The translations under genes were made by a program, and so were the position numbers. Under the pieces are notes generated by a model. That model was not told where the DNA came from. It searched no databases and saw only the letters and a list, made by a program, of their open reading frames with translations. DNA of 64,000 nucleotides, taken from positions 1 to 64,000 of the forward strand of contig WBZZ01002541.1 of the NCBI GenBank assembly GCA_019918135.1, written 5' to 3'. Shown here in pieces: positions 11,001 to 21,523 of the stretch (the stretch's first letter is position 1; each line of letters begins with the position of its first letter). This DNA is from Paulinella micropora. Lineage: Eukaryota > Cercozoa > Imbricatea > Euglyphida > Paulinellidae.

Positions 11001-12860
11001 ACACTCAAGTGGTTTTGTTTTTGACTCCTATCACGGACTCATTTTTTATCCCACTTAACCTTCCCACCAACAAGTTAGTATTTTCTACAGGCTTGTACGA
11101 TAGTCTTATTCACATATTTTGATAGGAATCAGCTAAGGCAGGTCACACAATGCTATGTATTGCTTTGAACACGTAATGATAGTGTTGGCTCTATGCTCCT
11201 ATTCATAATGTATGTTGGGTACACTATATCCGTCCTGCCTCTGCATGTTAATATTACCTTGATCTTTGCGTTGAAACATATTAGCACGCACCATATCACG
11301 CATGGATCTACTACTGCAATCTTTTTGATTCATTTTCTTTTTACACCCATTTTCACATATATCGGTCAAATACCTGTTACGATTCGTTTCGATTGCAACT
11401 CCAACCTACCGTTATGGTCTGGGGGGGGGGGGGGAGCTATCAGAATGAATACCGTACCGGACCGAATTATTAATATTGTGTTTACTTTTATTACTTCCCG
11501 TTTTACTTCAAGTTTACACTTCTATTTTGAGTTCCGTTACTCCATTATTCAGTTATTTTATCAACTGTCATAACTTGTAGTTGTTACGTTTTCAACTGCT
11601 CGTTAACAGATCAGTTTATTTCCATTTTCCCAGTTACCGGATAGTTTTTCCAGGAAAAGGTTGACTATTGCCTTTTCCCCCATATCTGAACTTTATTTCT
11701 TTTTACCGTATTTTGCTACTTATCATAACTTTTATTCCTTTAGCCGCTTTTTACGTTCCACAGTCAAGAAAATAATAATCATAAGGTGGAAACCGTCAAT
11801 TACCTTTCCTCTCAAGGAAACTTGGAATTACAACTCTCGTTCTTTCACTTTTTATCAGTCTAACTTGAAATTTTCCAAACTGCTACAAAACGCTTACCAA
11901 CTCGAAACCTTCTCGTTAGTTCTCAGAATTTGTCTTGTTTCGCAAGGGACAAGTAGACTGTCAAGAAGACGTACTGAATAAACTGGATTTGACCAACCCA
12001 GGACTTTTTGGTAAACTTCCTGACCTCGGAAATATTTTGAGGTCAATTGACAGCCGTGTGTGTATTCAATTGAATGCCGGTGGTAATTTCCAGACAGGAG
12101 CGTTTAGTCCAGACTTACAACTGAACGGTACCTTAGGTACTTGAAACTGTGCCACCGACTGTTTTTTTTACACTGCACTTCATTTTTGAAAATTTTTCTC
12201 TTTCCTTTCAAATCTTACGCTTCCCACTTATCATGAGTCCTTCAGACTAGTGGCAAGTGTTGAGGACTCACGTCCACAGTACCGCAGAAAGACTTTAATG
12301 AGAATACCTTGTCCAACGGAAACGGACGAACTGAACGAATGGTAGATAAGTAAGAACGGGATAATAACTGGACCCTCGTTGTGGGGGCAGATGTACCCGT
12401 TCGGTCCACAACGACGGATTGGTATTAAGTATTCCGTTCCGGGATCTAGCCGCATAACCCGGTTAAAACATGGAAACATATGTTAGACATGCCTACCGTT
12501 ATCTATCACCTAACACTCCCCCTGATTACTTTAGATTAGGTATTCACTGTGACATAATTAAAGATAATCCTTTTGGCCTGTGGAAATATGTATTACTAAA
12601 AATGATGAGAATTAAATCAAATTACGCCTATCGAACTATCCACTCCCTCACCTCTCGTAGAAGTAGATAGGTCGGCTCTGCTGACAGGGTGTGTCCCATA
12701 TAAAGCTATGCCCCCGCCCCATAGCGCGACATGCAAGACTTGCATATCGAATGTCTCTGTCAAGCAGTTTGACCTCGGTAGTAGAGCTCTCGCACCCCTC
12801 TAGTGCTAGTATCCCTTAATCTAGCTACCTTTAAAACTGCCTTCCCAGGGACTTACAATT
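11001..12860. other. Non-coding 3' region, possible LTR sequence
   Basis: No supportable gene. It contains a run of 14 G at 11421-11434, T-rich stretches and a TATA-like motif at 12699. Position right after the integrase suggests 3' untranslated sequence plus an LTR, but the matching 5' LTR is outside the window so the ends cannot be set. Confidence 0.45.
12699..12704 (+). promoter_or_regulatory. TATA-like box, possible LTR promoter
   Basis: TATAAA in the context CCCATATAAAGC, about 1.7 kb after the integrase stop. The following 100 bases are GC-rich, as around an LTR U3/R boundary. Inference only. Confidence 0.3.
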
Positions 12861-12904
12861 ATTCTATTTCTATTACAAGGGGAGATCATTCCTAACTTAA
12901 TAAC

Positions 12905-12928
12905 ATATATATATATATATATATATAT
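12905..12928. repeat. (TA)n microsatellite
   Basis: Twelve TA units within an AT-rich stretch without genes. Confidence 0.95.
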
Positions 12929-12929
12929 T

Positions 12930-14171
12930 CCTGACCTTCCTATATATAAATAAAAGAAAGATATGATATTACGATCCCGTATGTATGTAATTGAGATAGA
13001 TATGCTTACTGTATGGGTAGGACATATAGGCCATTCATCATAATTCATAAATAAAACATAACATGGGGGTAACAACCCCAGTCGGCATTGTCAGGTAACT
13101 CCTGCAATTGGGAAAAACACAAAACATCAATACGCGATAAATTTGCGATAAATCCGCAACCCCGGGAAAAACCCGTCTGCACACTCCAGAACAATCTCAT
13201 GAAATGAGAAACAATAGAAATGATATGGGTGCAAGTGGGATGCGTGAGAACAAAATTATCCATTCATGATGTACATACAAATATCATAACGATCATAACA
13301 GATCATATGAAAAACAGGTATAATTAATTAATATACGACCAACGGATAAGACTATATACATAACTAACAACAAGTAAAGATAAAACAAATATTAACTAGC
13401 TGGTAAGCTGGTAAGCTAATTGATAGTTATTTGCCCTACCTGCGAACAAACAAAATCACAACATGACTGGCCTGCAACTTATGCAAACAGTTATGGACAT
13501 GCTGATTTCATCCGATGCACCTGATGGTAATATGTGTATATACATACATATCATATAGATAAACAAGTAACCAAGTAGAAACATATGCCAACATACTGAT
13601 ATAATAATACATCATAGCATGACATTACCGACATTACATTAGAAAACATAAACATGAAGACAGCTACGACTAGAGTTGTCACCTAAACGCTCTATCTATT
13701 ACATCTAACGATTGTCATAGGATACAAGCATATACCGAATAATATGAGCGATCCATCACTTTGACAACTATGTCTACCATTTAGTCATACTAGTATTACT
13801 ACTTCATATGCCTCAATCTTGATGGCCTAAGCAGGTCTAATTGGTTTCTAATCTATATTGCTGGTCTTGACTATTGTTATAGCTATTATTATGGCACTAA
13901 CTTCGATTAAGTCTATATAACAGAATAAACCAATGACACATGCACTATAATCTAAACCATACATATAAACTTCTAGTGACACAACAAATAACAAAACAAA
14001 TAGTATGGTCCTCTCTCCCCCTCACTTTTCGGAGTAAACGTAGCAAAAGTGATAATTAGTTGATAAGTATTTAGACATTAAAGGGAAATGGGGACAAAAT
14101 ACACAAACAATAATATAAGCAAACAAGATTGTCATGCAATACATGAGGTATGTATATAGACAGCACAACAA
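12930..14171. other. AT-rich gene-free stretch, likely 3' end and LTR of the copia element
   Basis: No gene seen. Read on the minus strand, a purine-rich tract at about 14015-14035 follows the RNase H end by about 140 bases, which is where copia elements carry the polypurine tract that primes plus-strand synthesis; the LTR would follow it leftwards. LTR ends were not identified. Confidence 0.4.
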
Positions 14172-14511
14172 TTACTCGCGGGGCATCTCGACCGCGACAT
14201 GCCCGGCAATAGGTGCGAACTGGGTGAGGGGCAGTGACTTAGTAAGATAATCCGCCACATTCTGCTTCGACGGCGTCTTACATAAACAAACTGCTCCGGC
14301 CTTGCACCTATCGACTAGATAATGATAGCGTACTGCGATGTGTTTGGTACGATTTTCACCTAGTCCTCTCGCCGATAACGAAATTGCACCAGAGTTGTCC
14401 TCTAAAATAAGGATTGTTCCCGGGGCATAACCCATATCGACTAGTACTGATCGGATTGCCTCAGCTTCCCTAGTAGCCTCGTTAGCCGCAATGATCTCAG
14501 CCTCTCGTCGT
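14172..14511 (-). mobile_element. Ty1/copia RNase H end, truncated copy
   Basis: Minus-strand reading gives the end of a copia RNase H domain: REAEIIAANEATREAEAIR, then ILEDNSGAISLS, RTKHIAVRYHYLVD and finally NVADYLTKSLP, the classic end of copia pol. Sequence upstream on the same strand is not copia but the 3' part of a primase gene, so the element is cut at about 14511. Only about 110 codons remain; it is broken by truncation and is a remnant. Confidence 0.85.
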
Positions 14512-16917
14512 CGTCATCATCGTCGGTCTGGCAGGGTTTGCTTGGTTTGTTCTTGTAGCTCCTCTTTCCCTCTTGTGTGTACCTTGCATCAACTAGGTGC
14601 TCTGCGGGTGCAAACAGAAACTCCTCCTTTGGCTGTGACGACGCATTGTCTCCTTTGCTTGCTTGACAGGCTCCACACCGATACAGCCACCAAGCTTGCT
14701 GGTCTCTCCGAACAAGGCGCCGGTTTTGGTGTTGAGGGCAGCTGGGGCAAGGAACTTCGAAAATGTCGGTACGGGTATAATCCGTGCCGCCCTCTACAGA
14801 TTGTTGAGTTGCCCATTTTACTTCTACATGGCGCAGTTGGCTGTAACAAGGCAAGGGCCAACCCGCCTTTTCGAGAAGCCCCTTTAGCTCAGCGTGTCGC
14901 TGGGTGACCAGCTGTTGTATTTCAGTGGCGTGGCGCTCTCGCACACGCGGCGCGGGCGGGGGCCGCTCGCGCACTGGCGAGCAAGGCTCCAGTGCATCAT
15001 CATCATCGACATCATCATCTGCAGACACAAAAGGCAAGCAAGCAATACTGGCCCTCGGATAAAAGGGAACATGACTTGGATTATTCTTTTGGGGGGAAGG
15101 ACCTTGGTCATCGTGCTTGCTCTCGACTTTTTGTTCTTTTTCCTTTTTGTCCGAGGGTATTTCCCCTTCTTCATACGGAGAGCCCGTTGGAACGGCGGCC
15201 GAGTCTGGGGGCAAAGGCGAGGGCAAGGGCAGGGGCAAGGCGACGGAGCGGGGCTGCGCGAGCAAGAGCTTATAGCGTGTAGCTTCGGGCAGCAGGAGGC
15301 GCGCCTTGGAGACGTGGCGAGTGCATTCGCCATTGAAGCAGATGAGGATCAGCTCTGTCAGGCACAGTTTGACGAGTAGGCGGTTGCTGGAGTGGCAGCG
15401 GGCCGTTCGTTCCCGGGCGTTCTGGAACGGGCAGATGGCGGTGTTCTTGGTAGTGTAGGCTTGGATACAGCCCTGGGGGTCCCAAGTGATGGTTTCGAAT
15501 CGGGCGCTTTCCCCCAGGTAAGGCGCCGCATGTGCTAGTAGGAGGTCCCCCATCTGCGCCCGGGTGTAAGAGCCGTGTGCGCCGATGGTGACGTGGACGG
15601 GCAAGCCTGCGCCCTCCTCTGGCGCAGACAGGGGCGCCAGACAGATCTGCCCCGTGAGTTCGGAGCCCCAAGGCAGCTGGGCAACGCGGCACGGGCTGGG
15701 TTGCGCACCCGCCGACGAAGACGAAGACGAAGACGAAGACGAAGACGACGACGGCGACGGCGACTCCGGTGAGGAGGAAGAGGAGGAGGAGGAAGAAGAA
15801 GAAGAGGATGAAGAAGAGGATGAAGAAGAAGAAGCGGCGGTGGCGGCGGCCGCCCGGTTGCGCGGGGCGGGCTTTTTCGCCGCGCGCCGAAAAGCGCCTC
15901 GGCGTCCGGCTGGCGCCAGGCAGGACCCGCCCGCGTGGCTTCGGTCTCGCCGACGCTGCACAGCGCGACGAACCCGTCCAGCTCGAGGTCGGTCATGTGC
16001 CGGGCGGGGGAGAAGCTGAGGCTGGTGGCGAGAAGCTCGTGCGAAGGGCCTTGGAGGTCAGGTGTGTGGGAAGTAGAAGAAGAAGAGGACGAGGAGTCTG
16101 AGCTGGAGCTGCGGAGGTCGTAGCGCCCAAAGGGCATGAGCGGTCGCTTGGCGTAGGCTGGCTTGTGGCAAGCAGGGCCGTAGAGGCAGAGCCCGCCTTC
16201 GGGTGGGGGTGCCTGCAAGCAGGCTTCGCACGGCCTGCGTTCGGCCTTATCGCAGAACGGGTAGCGACACATGCCTCCTCCCTTTTTGTAGATGGTAAGG
16301 TCGACGATGGTGGACAGGTCAAGGTCCGCGAAGGCCGGAAATAGATGCAAAAGGTCCTCGACCGTGTGGCACACGAGGAGCCCCGCATCGGCCCACCCCA
16401 GGGCTAAGCGTGGGAAGACCAGGTGGTAAGACAGTTTGTTGTAGATCTGATTCTGTCCCTTTTTCACTTGACCATGGCTTTGCAGGATGTGTGCGGTGCA
16501 GGCGGCCCAGGCCTGGTCGAGGGTTCGCGCGCCCTCTGCGACTAGGCGGACAATGATGCGTCGCGATAGCACGACGAGGAAGCAGCGTAGGAAGTCCAAG
16601 AAGCGCTCGGGCGTCAGCTTCGGACTCTCCTTGCCGTCCAGGTCCACGATGAGGGCAGATGGGTCTTGAATGACCTGTACCAGGGCGAATCGGTTGAGTT
16701 GCGCGGCGTGTGGGCTCTGTGCCAATTTGCGCAGCAGGCCGGCCACGCGCCTTTCATCTGAGGGGGTCAGGTGCAGCCTGCCCCCACTCATGAGCGTAAA
16801 GTTCGGTTTTTTGATCTTTTGCTCGGTCACGCGAGCAGAAGCCGCTTTTAGCACGTCGCGGACCTCTTGAGCCCACCGTCGGGCTTGGAGCAAGGAATCC
16901 GCTTGCTGGGTGGACAT
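14441..16917 (-). CDS. UL52/PrimPol-like archaeo-eukaryotic DNA primase
   Basis: Makes RNA or DNA primers for replication in herpesviruses, nucleocytoviruses and (as PrimPol) eukaryotes. From the ATG at 16917 the three AEP motifs appear in order: hydrophobic VDLD (residues 92-94), SYH (163-165) and DLTIYKKGGGMCRYP (206-220). A Cys/His cluster follows (about 219-255). A long Ser/Pro/Asp low-complexity linker comes next, then the UL52-type zinc finger pattern (CPF, H-SSNR, CFNGEC; about 15320-15450) and a C-terminal CPSC...CGAC ribbon. No SF3 helicase domain is fused, so it is UL52/PrimPol-like rather than D5-like. The gene is broken (about one break), and its last codons are copia DNA, so the natural C-terminus is lost. 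Confidence 0.82.
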
Positions 16918-17165
16918 TGAGGGGGGGGGGGTTGGACTTTCTGCTTTTATTTCTTTTCTAAAAAAGCAAGGAGAGTGAGAGAGAGTGAGTGAGTGAGAAA
17001 GGCAAAGGGGGGGGGGGGGAAACTCAGGGGGGGAGGGAGGGAGAGAAAGCAAGGGAGGGGGGGAGGGGGGGGGGGAGGGGGGAGAAGAAGAAGGGGGAGA
17101 AAGAGGGGCGCGGGCATACACCCCCTCCCGGCCCAACCCTGGCTGTTCTTTGGTTAAAGAGGAAG
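16918..17165. other. Purine-rich intergenic spacer between divergent genes
   Basis: Between the primase (leftward) and a small rightward gene. It is dominated by G-runs (16921-16930, 17008-17019, 17055-17080) and GAGA tracts. It probably serves as a shared promoter region; no TATA box is evident. Confidence 0.5.
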
Positions 17166-17465
17166 ATGTTTGGGAGTTCACAGCGCTCAAAAGAAAGGGA
17201 CGACCCAAGAGCCGTCGGCCGGACTGCCAAAGCCTTTTGGGAACTCTACGAAGACCACCGAAGGCACTTTGGCACACGTCTCTGGAAGACTCTCTCGAAG
17301 ACTAATATTGCTGATATGAATGACAGAGAATTGGGCAAAATGCTGCAGACTTATTGGAATAAAAAGAAGGAAGGAGGCCGCAATGCCTGCCTGTACTTCT
17401 TTGTGAAAGGCGCGCTATACGCCGCAGAATGCCACATGGCGCCCCCTCAGCCCGCACCCACATGA
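17166..17465 (+). CDS. Small basic protein, unrecognised
   Basis: A 99-codon frame starting MFGSSQRSKERDDPRAVG. It is helical and basic with the segment ADMNDRELGKMLQTYW. The helix pattern loosely recalls the N-terminal DNA-binding (core-binding) part of tyrosine recombinases, but no catalytic part follows, so no function is claimed. It is divergent from the primase and lies 4 bases before the next small frame. Confidence 0.5.
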   Translation: MFGSSQRSKERDDPRAVGRTAKAFWELYEDHRRHFGTRLWKTLSKTNIADMNDRELGKMLQTYWNKKKEGGRNACLYFFVKGALYAAECHMAPPQPAPT

Positions 17466-17469
17466 CACT

Positions 17470-17655
17470 ATGGGTAGCTCCACTACCGTTGACGAGCTGT
17501 CGCGATTAAACACCGCATACCTACGTGCAGAGCAAGAGCTGCGTGAGGCTTTAAAGTATGTGCCTGACAAGCTGAAACCACAGGCGGATCAGTTGCAAGA
17601 ACTAACAGGCCAAAAACTCGTGTCTGGGACACTTGGGCTCTTACGACAATATTGA
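17470..17655 (+). CDS. Small helical protein, unrecognised
   Basis: A 61-codon frame (MGSSTTVDELSRLNTAYLRA...) predicted to be an alpha-helical, coiled-coil-like peptide. It begins four bases after the previous stop, so the two could be exons or products of one transcript. A GTGACT after 17692 might be a splice donor, but no acceptor was fixed. Confidence 0.35.
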   Translation: MGSSTTVDELSRLNTAYLRAEQELREALKYVPDKLKPQADQLQELTGQKLVSGTLGLLRQY

Positions 17656-17790
17656 GCGGATTGAACAAGTCTCGTATCAAACGCAAAGATACCAGGTGAC
17701 TGCGCGCGCCGGCCCCCTTATCCTAACTGCCCTAACTGTCCTTCCACCATCACTAGGTGAGGGAAATGAAAAAAAGTAGTAATATTTTGT

Positions 17791-18883
17791 TTATAAAAGT
17801 TCTGACGATTCCAAAACAGTCTTGCAATGTTGGCAGCGCTCATCCTGTTTTGTGGGCAAGGCCCCCTGGTGACGGAGGCCTTTCTCCAGGCTCTTCTTCA
17901 CCTCTGACAGCCAAGCATTGAGCTGCTTGTTGATCTTCAAGACCTCCGCCGAGATACCGTATTCGCGGAGGAGCGCCATGACACAGCGCACGGCCTGCGG
18001 CCCCAGCAGCATGCACCAATTCTGCCAGTCACGTAGGCGGGGGTACGCAAGCATAACTTGCTTCCAGGTTGCGGGTAGCGGGTTTTCTTCGCGTTGCAGC
18101 CACCCGCGCAGGAAGGTCTCCGACAACACAGTGGCGCGGTCCGGCAACGGGGCGGCAAGGGGGTGTCCCACCCCCGTAAAGATGCGTACTTGTTTTTGCA
18201 ATGCATGGCTCAACTCCTCGTCCAATTGGACCAGCTCTTTCAGTGTGTTGTTGCCGCAGGCGGGGGTGCCTTCCCGGTTGACGACTATGTACTGCAGCGC
18301 GTCCGACAGCGCTGCCCAGTAGCTCGATGCTTGCCAAATGTCAAATGGCTTGTAACGCATGCTTGGCACCTGGGCCGGCGAGTTATCGAAAAGCGAGCCT
18401 ACTTCAAACTTCCGCGGCGATGGGCTGCGGCCCGTCGCCGGGGGTTGCTTTTTGCTTTCTGACACTCCCGGCAGAAAATTCAAAGACGGCTGCAATTGCT
18501 CCTTGACAAGCTTTTCTTTGGAAAAGTATTTGTTCTTGGCAATCGTAACTTTGACCCGCCCTTCGCCAACTGTGCCAAACAACTTTTTTTCAAAGGTGTA
18601 GCTCCGCAGCTCAAGCGGAACACTCTGCGGCCCGTCTGTTGTTGTATCACTCCACCACCAGCCCGGGATGACTTTGTCCCCGCGGTGCTTGCACCACGTA
18701 GCCTCTGTGTCTGATTGACGCAGACAAACGCTATCATGCACCCTTCAGCTCCTGCTTTACATTTGCGATAGTTACGTTCTTTGAGCCATTTGGGGCTTTC
18801 AATTCATAATTCTCGTTGACAGGTCCCACGCTGCCATCTTTGCGCAGCTGGTAGCTGGTAAGCATTATTTGCACCGTACTCAT
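17791..18883 (-). CDS. Unrecognised protein of about 360 codons with C-terminal CxxC
   Basis: The likely start is the ATG at 18883 (MSTVQIMLTSYQLRKDGSVG). The product reads as a soluble mixed alpha/beta protein with several Trp residues (IPGWWWSD; about 18650), a Ser/Pro linker near 18430 and a C-terminal ERCQHCKTVLES motif that may be half of a zinc site. It faces the small rightward genes tail to tail, with an AATAAA-like T/A-rich stretch at 17765-17800. The gene is broken (about one break). Function unknown. Confidence 0.5.
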
Positions 18884-18938
18884 TTCACGCCTGCCTCCTA
18901 CTCCCGTCCCTTACTCCGCGTGGGGCGCGGAGTGTGTA

Positions 18939-19910
18939 TTAAGAATGAGAGGAGAGCGAAGGAAGGGAGGGGGGGGGGGGATGGTTCGTGCCGGTGGGAG
19001 GGGGGGGCACGCTGCCCCCCTTCCCCCCCCCCCCCCCTCCTGCTTCCCTTCCTTCTGCCGCGGGCTGCAACAGGGCCCGATTGTACGTGCGGGTAGGCAC
19101 AGCTCGCCAGTATATTAGTTGGTGGGCCCATTCCTTGCAAAGTCTCTTGGCCTCCGGGTGCTCGGTCGTGGGGATCTGTGCCAGTCCCTCAGCGACCCTG
19201 ACGGGTGGGCACAAGCGCAGATCAGCCTCGGGGGACGGTCGCGCGTGTTGGCACCAGACCGAGAGGTTGGGCGCCCAGACGCCACCAGAGACGTAGTTCA
19301 TGATGTAGCTCTTGTGCGTGAAGATGCACAGCCAGCCCGGCGCGCTGGCGCGGGCGGCAGTGGGAGGAGGAGGAGGAGGAGGCGGCGGCGGATTCGCAGG
19401 AGCCAGCGACAGCAGGCGGCGGCAGTTGCGTAGCAGGAACAAGTACTCGTGCGCGGTATCGCGGTAGCGGCCGGCCAGCTGTGCGAGCGTGATTTCCACA
19501 GTGCGCAGCGCGTCCTCTTGAGCAGGCGGCGGCGGCGGCGCCGTCGTCTTCTTCGTCGTGGCGGGAGAAAATTCGTGCAGCACTCGGATGCACAGGCGGC
19601 GTTTGTGCGCGTAGCGGCCGGCCACCAGCAGCGCCGTGAGCATGGCGCGCGGCATCGGCGAACAGGCCAGCACCCCGGGGCAAGCACCCCCCGCGCGGCT
19701 CGCCCGCGCCTGTGAATACAGGATCGCACGCGCCTGCCGCAGCTCCAGGCTGCTCAGCACGTCGACCCACGGCACTGCCGAGCTAAACACCTCGTCCGCC
19801 AGAGCCTCGTCGTCTTGGCTCACCCACTTGACGTTCTTGGTCACCAGCAGGTGCCGCACGTACAGGACCATCACGCCCATGGCGTGGTGGCGGGCACTTT
19901 CACTGATCAT
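18939..19910 (-). CDS. Unrecognised helical protein with poly-Pro loops
   Basis: Start chosen at the ATG at 19910 (MISESARHHAMGVMVLYVRH), because sequence further upstream is low complexity. The protein is mostly helical with two proline-only stretches (about 19365-19390 and 19520-19535) that look like loops or inserts. Its C-terminus runs into a poly-Gly/Pro region encoded by G/C homopolymers (18965-19040), so the true end may be earlier. No family recognised. Confidence 0.5.
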   Translation of the reverse strand: MISESARHHAMGVMVLYVRHLLVTKNVKWVSQDDEALADEVFSSAVPWVDVLSSLELRQARAILYSQARASRAGGACPGVLACSPMPRAMLTALLVAGRYAHKRRLCIRVLHEFSPATTKKTTAPPPPPAQEDALRTVEITLAQLAGRYRDTAHEYLFLLRNCRRLLSLAPANPPPPPPPPPPTAARASAPGWLCIFTHKSYIMNYVSGGVWAPNLSVWCQHARPSPEADLRLCPPVRVAEGLAQIPTTEHPEAKRLCKEWAHQLIYWRAVPTRTYNRALLQPAAEGREAGGGGGGKGGSVPPPPTGTNHPPPPSLPSLSSHS

Positions 19911-20091
19911 GACTTTGTTTTTTCTTTGCTTAGAAGGGAAAGCAACCCCGCCGAGCGGCAGCGCGTCGGCAAAAGGGGGGAGGAGAAGAGGAGGGAGGGA
20001 GGGAGGGAGGGGCAGGCAGGGTATTTGGATCTCATTTTGTAATTTAATATCGAAAAAAAACATTGGTGTGTGTTCATTTGTGTGCAAGGTG

Positions 20092-20142
20092 CGGGGGGGC
20101 AAAGCCCCCCGAGCCCCCCTTTCAGCCCGCTGGCGCGGGCTG
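20092..20142 (+). repeat. GC palindromic element, copy 1
   Basis: A G-run, CAAAG, C-run hairpin followed by GAGCCCCCC and a second palindrome CAGCCCGCTGGCGCGGGCTG. Nearly identical copies sit at 23331 (inside an open frame), 26884 and many sites in 26.8-50.3 kb. Here it is intergenic, between two leftward genes. Confidence 0.85.
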
Positions 20143-20161
20143 TTTTCATTCCCCTAATATC

Positions 20162-20994
20162 TCAAGCTGCAACAGGAGCCGCCCTGTCTGCGTTGACCGA
20201 GGCGGTCGCGGGCTGCTGCGCTCCCTGTCCCAGGCGCGACAGGCTGGCTCCGACGAGAGCCAGCATCCAGCCAACGATAGCAAACGCAAAACCCGTACCG
20301 TGGCCGCTGTAGAGAGAGCCGAAGGCATCGATGTGCACGCGGGCCAGGAAGACGGACATGGCAATGATGCCACAAAGGCACGGTGCTGCAAAGACAAGCG
20401 CTTGAACTTGCCTGCTCTGCACCTTGTAACACACTGGCACGGCGACCACCCCCCCAATGAGGCCCAGAATAACAAACGCGCGCACGGCCTGCAGGCTGCC
20501 GGTAGCAACGGGCACAAAGGCCATCATCGAGCTCGAGTCGTCGGTGTTGTTGTTGTCGTCGGCATATTTGAGGCAGCCTCCGAAAGAGCTTCCGGCAACA
20601 TCGCACAGGTAATACACGCAAAATTTCCAGAGACCATAGTCGATCCACAGCTGCACCACCACCACCACCACCACCACCACCAGCATACCCCCACGCAAAA
20701 GACGTTGGCAACACTACATTAAAGGTTTTTGAGTACTTACATTGCAATCAGACGTCATCTCCAAATCGACCCATTGCCAAGTGGCTGCCGGTAGCAAAAA
20801 AAAAGCATACATGTGTGTGTGCGCGAAGAAACGTGCAGAGCCAAAGAAAAAAAAAAGACTTGATGTGCTAAGAGCTACTTACTGCAGATCGCGACAATGA
20901 AACAGATCGTGACGCCCCAAAGCGACCCCGCACTGCAGAGTCCTCTTTCTGGACGCCATGCGCTCCAAGCAGGCGTTTGTGTCCATGTAGTTAG
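20162..20994 (-). CDS. Claudin/PMP22-like four-helix membrane protein, spliced
   Basis: Claudin-family proteins are four-helix membrane proteins with a W-GLW-C signature in the first outer loop. On the minus strand, exon sequence ending at 20883 encodes a hydrophobic helix (GSLWGVTICFIVAIC); exon 20784-20741 gives TTWQWVDLEMTSDCN; exon 20650-20162 continues LWIDYGLWKFCVYYLC and then three more helices. The two introns (20882-20785 and 20740-20651) begin GTAAGT and end CAG, and the frame is kept across both. The loop has W, then GLW-x2-C, and further Cys residues, though Cys spacing is not canonical. The first exon has no ATG in frame before a stop at 20995-20997, so its 5' end is unresolved. 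A general tetraspan is the alternative. Confidence 0.6.
20651..20740 (-). other. Intron of the claudin-like gene (second)
   Basis: 90 nt, GTAAGT at the 5' end and GTGCAG at the 3' end on the minus strand. It contains the (GGT)n run that would otherwise read as nine valines. Confidence 0.65.
20785..20882 (-). other. Intron of the claudin-like gene (first)
   Basis: 98 nt, GTAAGT donor, and a T-run followed by GCTACCGGCAG acceptor on the minus strand. Removing it joins a transmembrane helix to the first outer loop in frame. Confidence 0.7.
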
Positions 20995-21478
20995 CTAGCC
21001 AGCGAGCCCAGGGGGATTCACGATTATATCGTCCCAGAGAGATTACACTTTATCGGATTCCGAGGAAGAACAAAAGAGAGAAAAAGAGAAAGGAAGGAAG
21101 GGAGAGGGGGGGGGGCGCCCCCTTTTCCTCCCTTCCCCCCCCCTGCCCCATTTGTCGGAAGGAGAGAAAAGGGGGGGGGGTCCCCGAGTTTTCTACCTTA
21201 AAAGATGCAGAAGAGGAACAAGGTTACGGACGCACAGAGAAGGCCGACGTTGCTCAGCGGCCTGGTCACGAGATTGATGGAGATCATGTCCGCTAGAATG
21301 CAAGGGCAGCAGGGGGTGGGCGCGCAAGACAGCTGGCTAGCCCAGGGAAGATACAACCTGTCCTTTTGCCCCGGCTGGCGCTAGTGGTAGCGGGAGCGCT
21401 AGACTAGTCCACCGCTTTGGCTTTTTTGTGTACGATAGTGAGGACCGCGCAAAGGCGCGCTTAGCGTGGGCCCGAGCA
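20995..21478. other. Intergenic, homopolymer-rich; one small hydrophobic ORF
   Basis: Contains G-runs and C-runs at 21105-21150 and 21170-21181. On the minus strand 21287-21198 is a 29-codon frame (MISINLVTRPLSNVGLLCAS...) with one membrane helix, immediately followed by AAGGTAGAA, a possible splice donor. It could be an upstream exon of the claudin-like gene or a stray frame. Confidence 0.35.
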
Positions 21479-21523
21479 ATGAAGACCCCAAATATCTGCG
21501 CCTACCGTGACCCGCAGTACTAA

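Noticed and set aside
11193-11981. Frames of 106-126 codons after the integrase
   Set aside because: AT-rich hydrophobic translations without ATG-context or domain; more likely untranslated or LTR DNA.
17166-17465. Crypton/tyrosine recombinase N-terminus
   Set aside because: Only a vague helix pattern and no catalytic boxes follow.
20651-20698. Methionine plus nine-valine start of the tetraspan frame
   Set aside because: The run is (GGT)n inside a GTAAGT-to-CAG intron; upstream exons supply a better first helix and loop.
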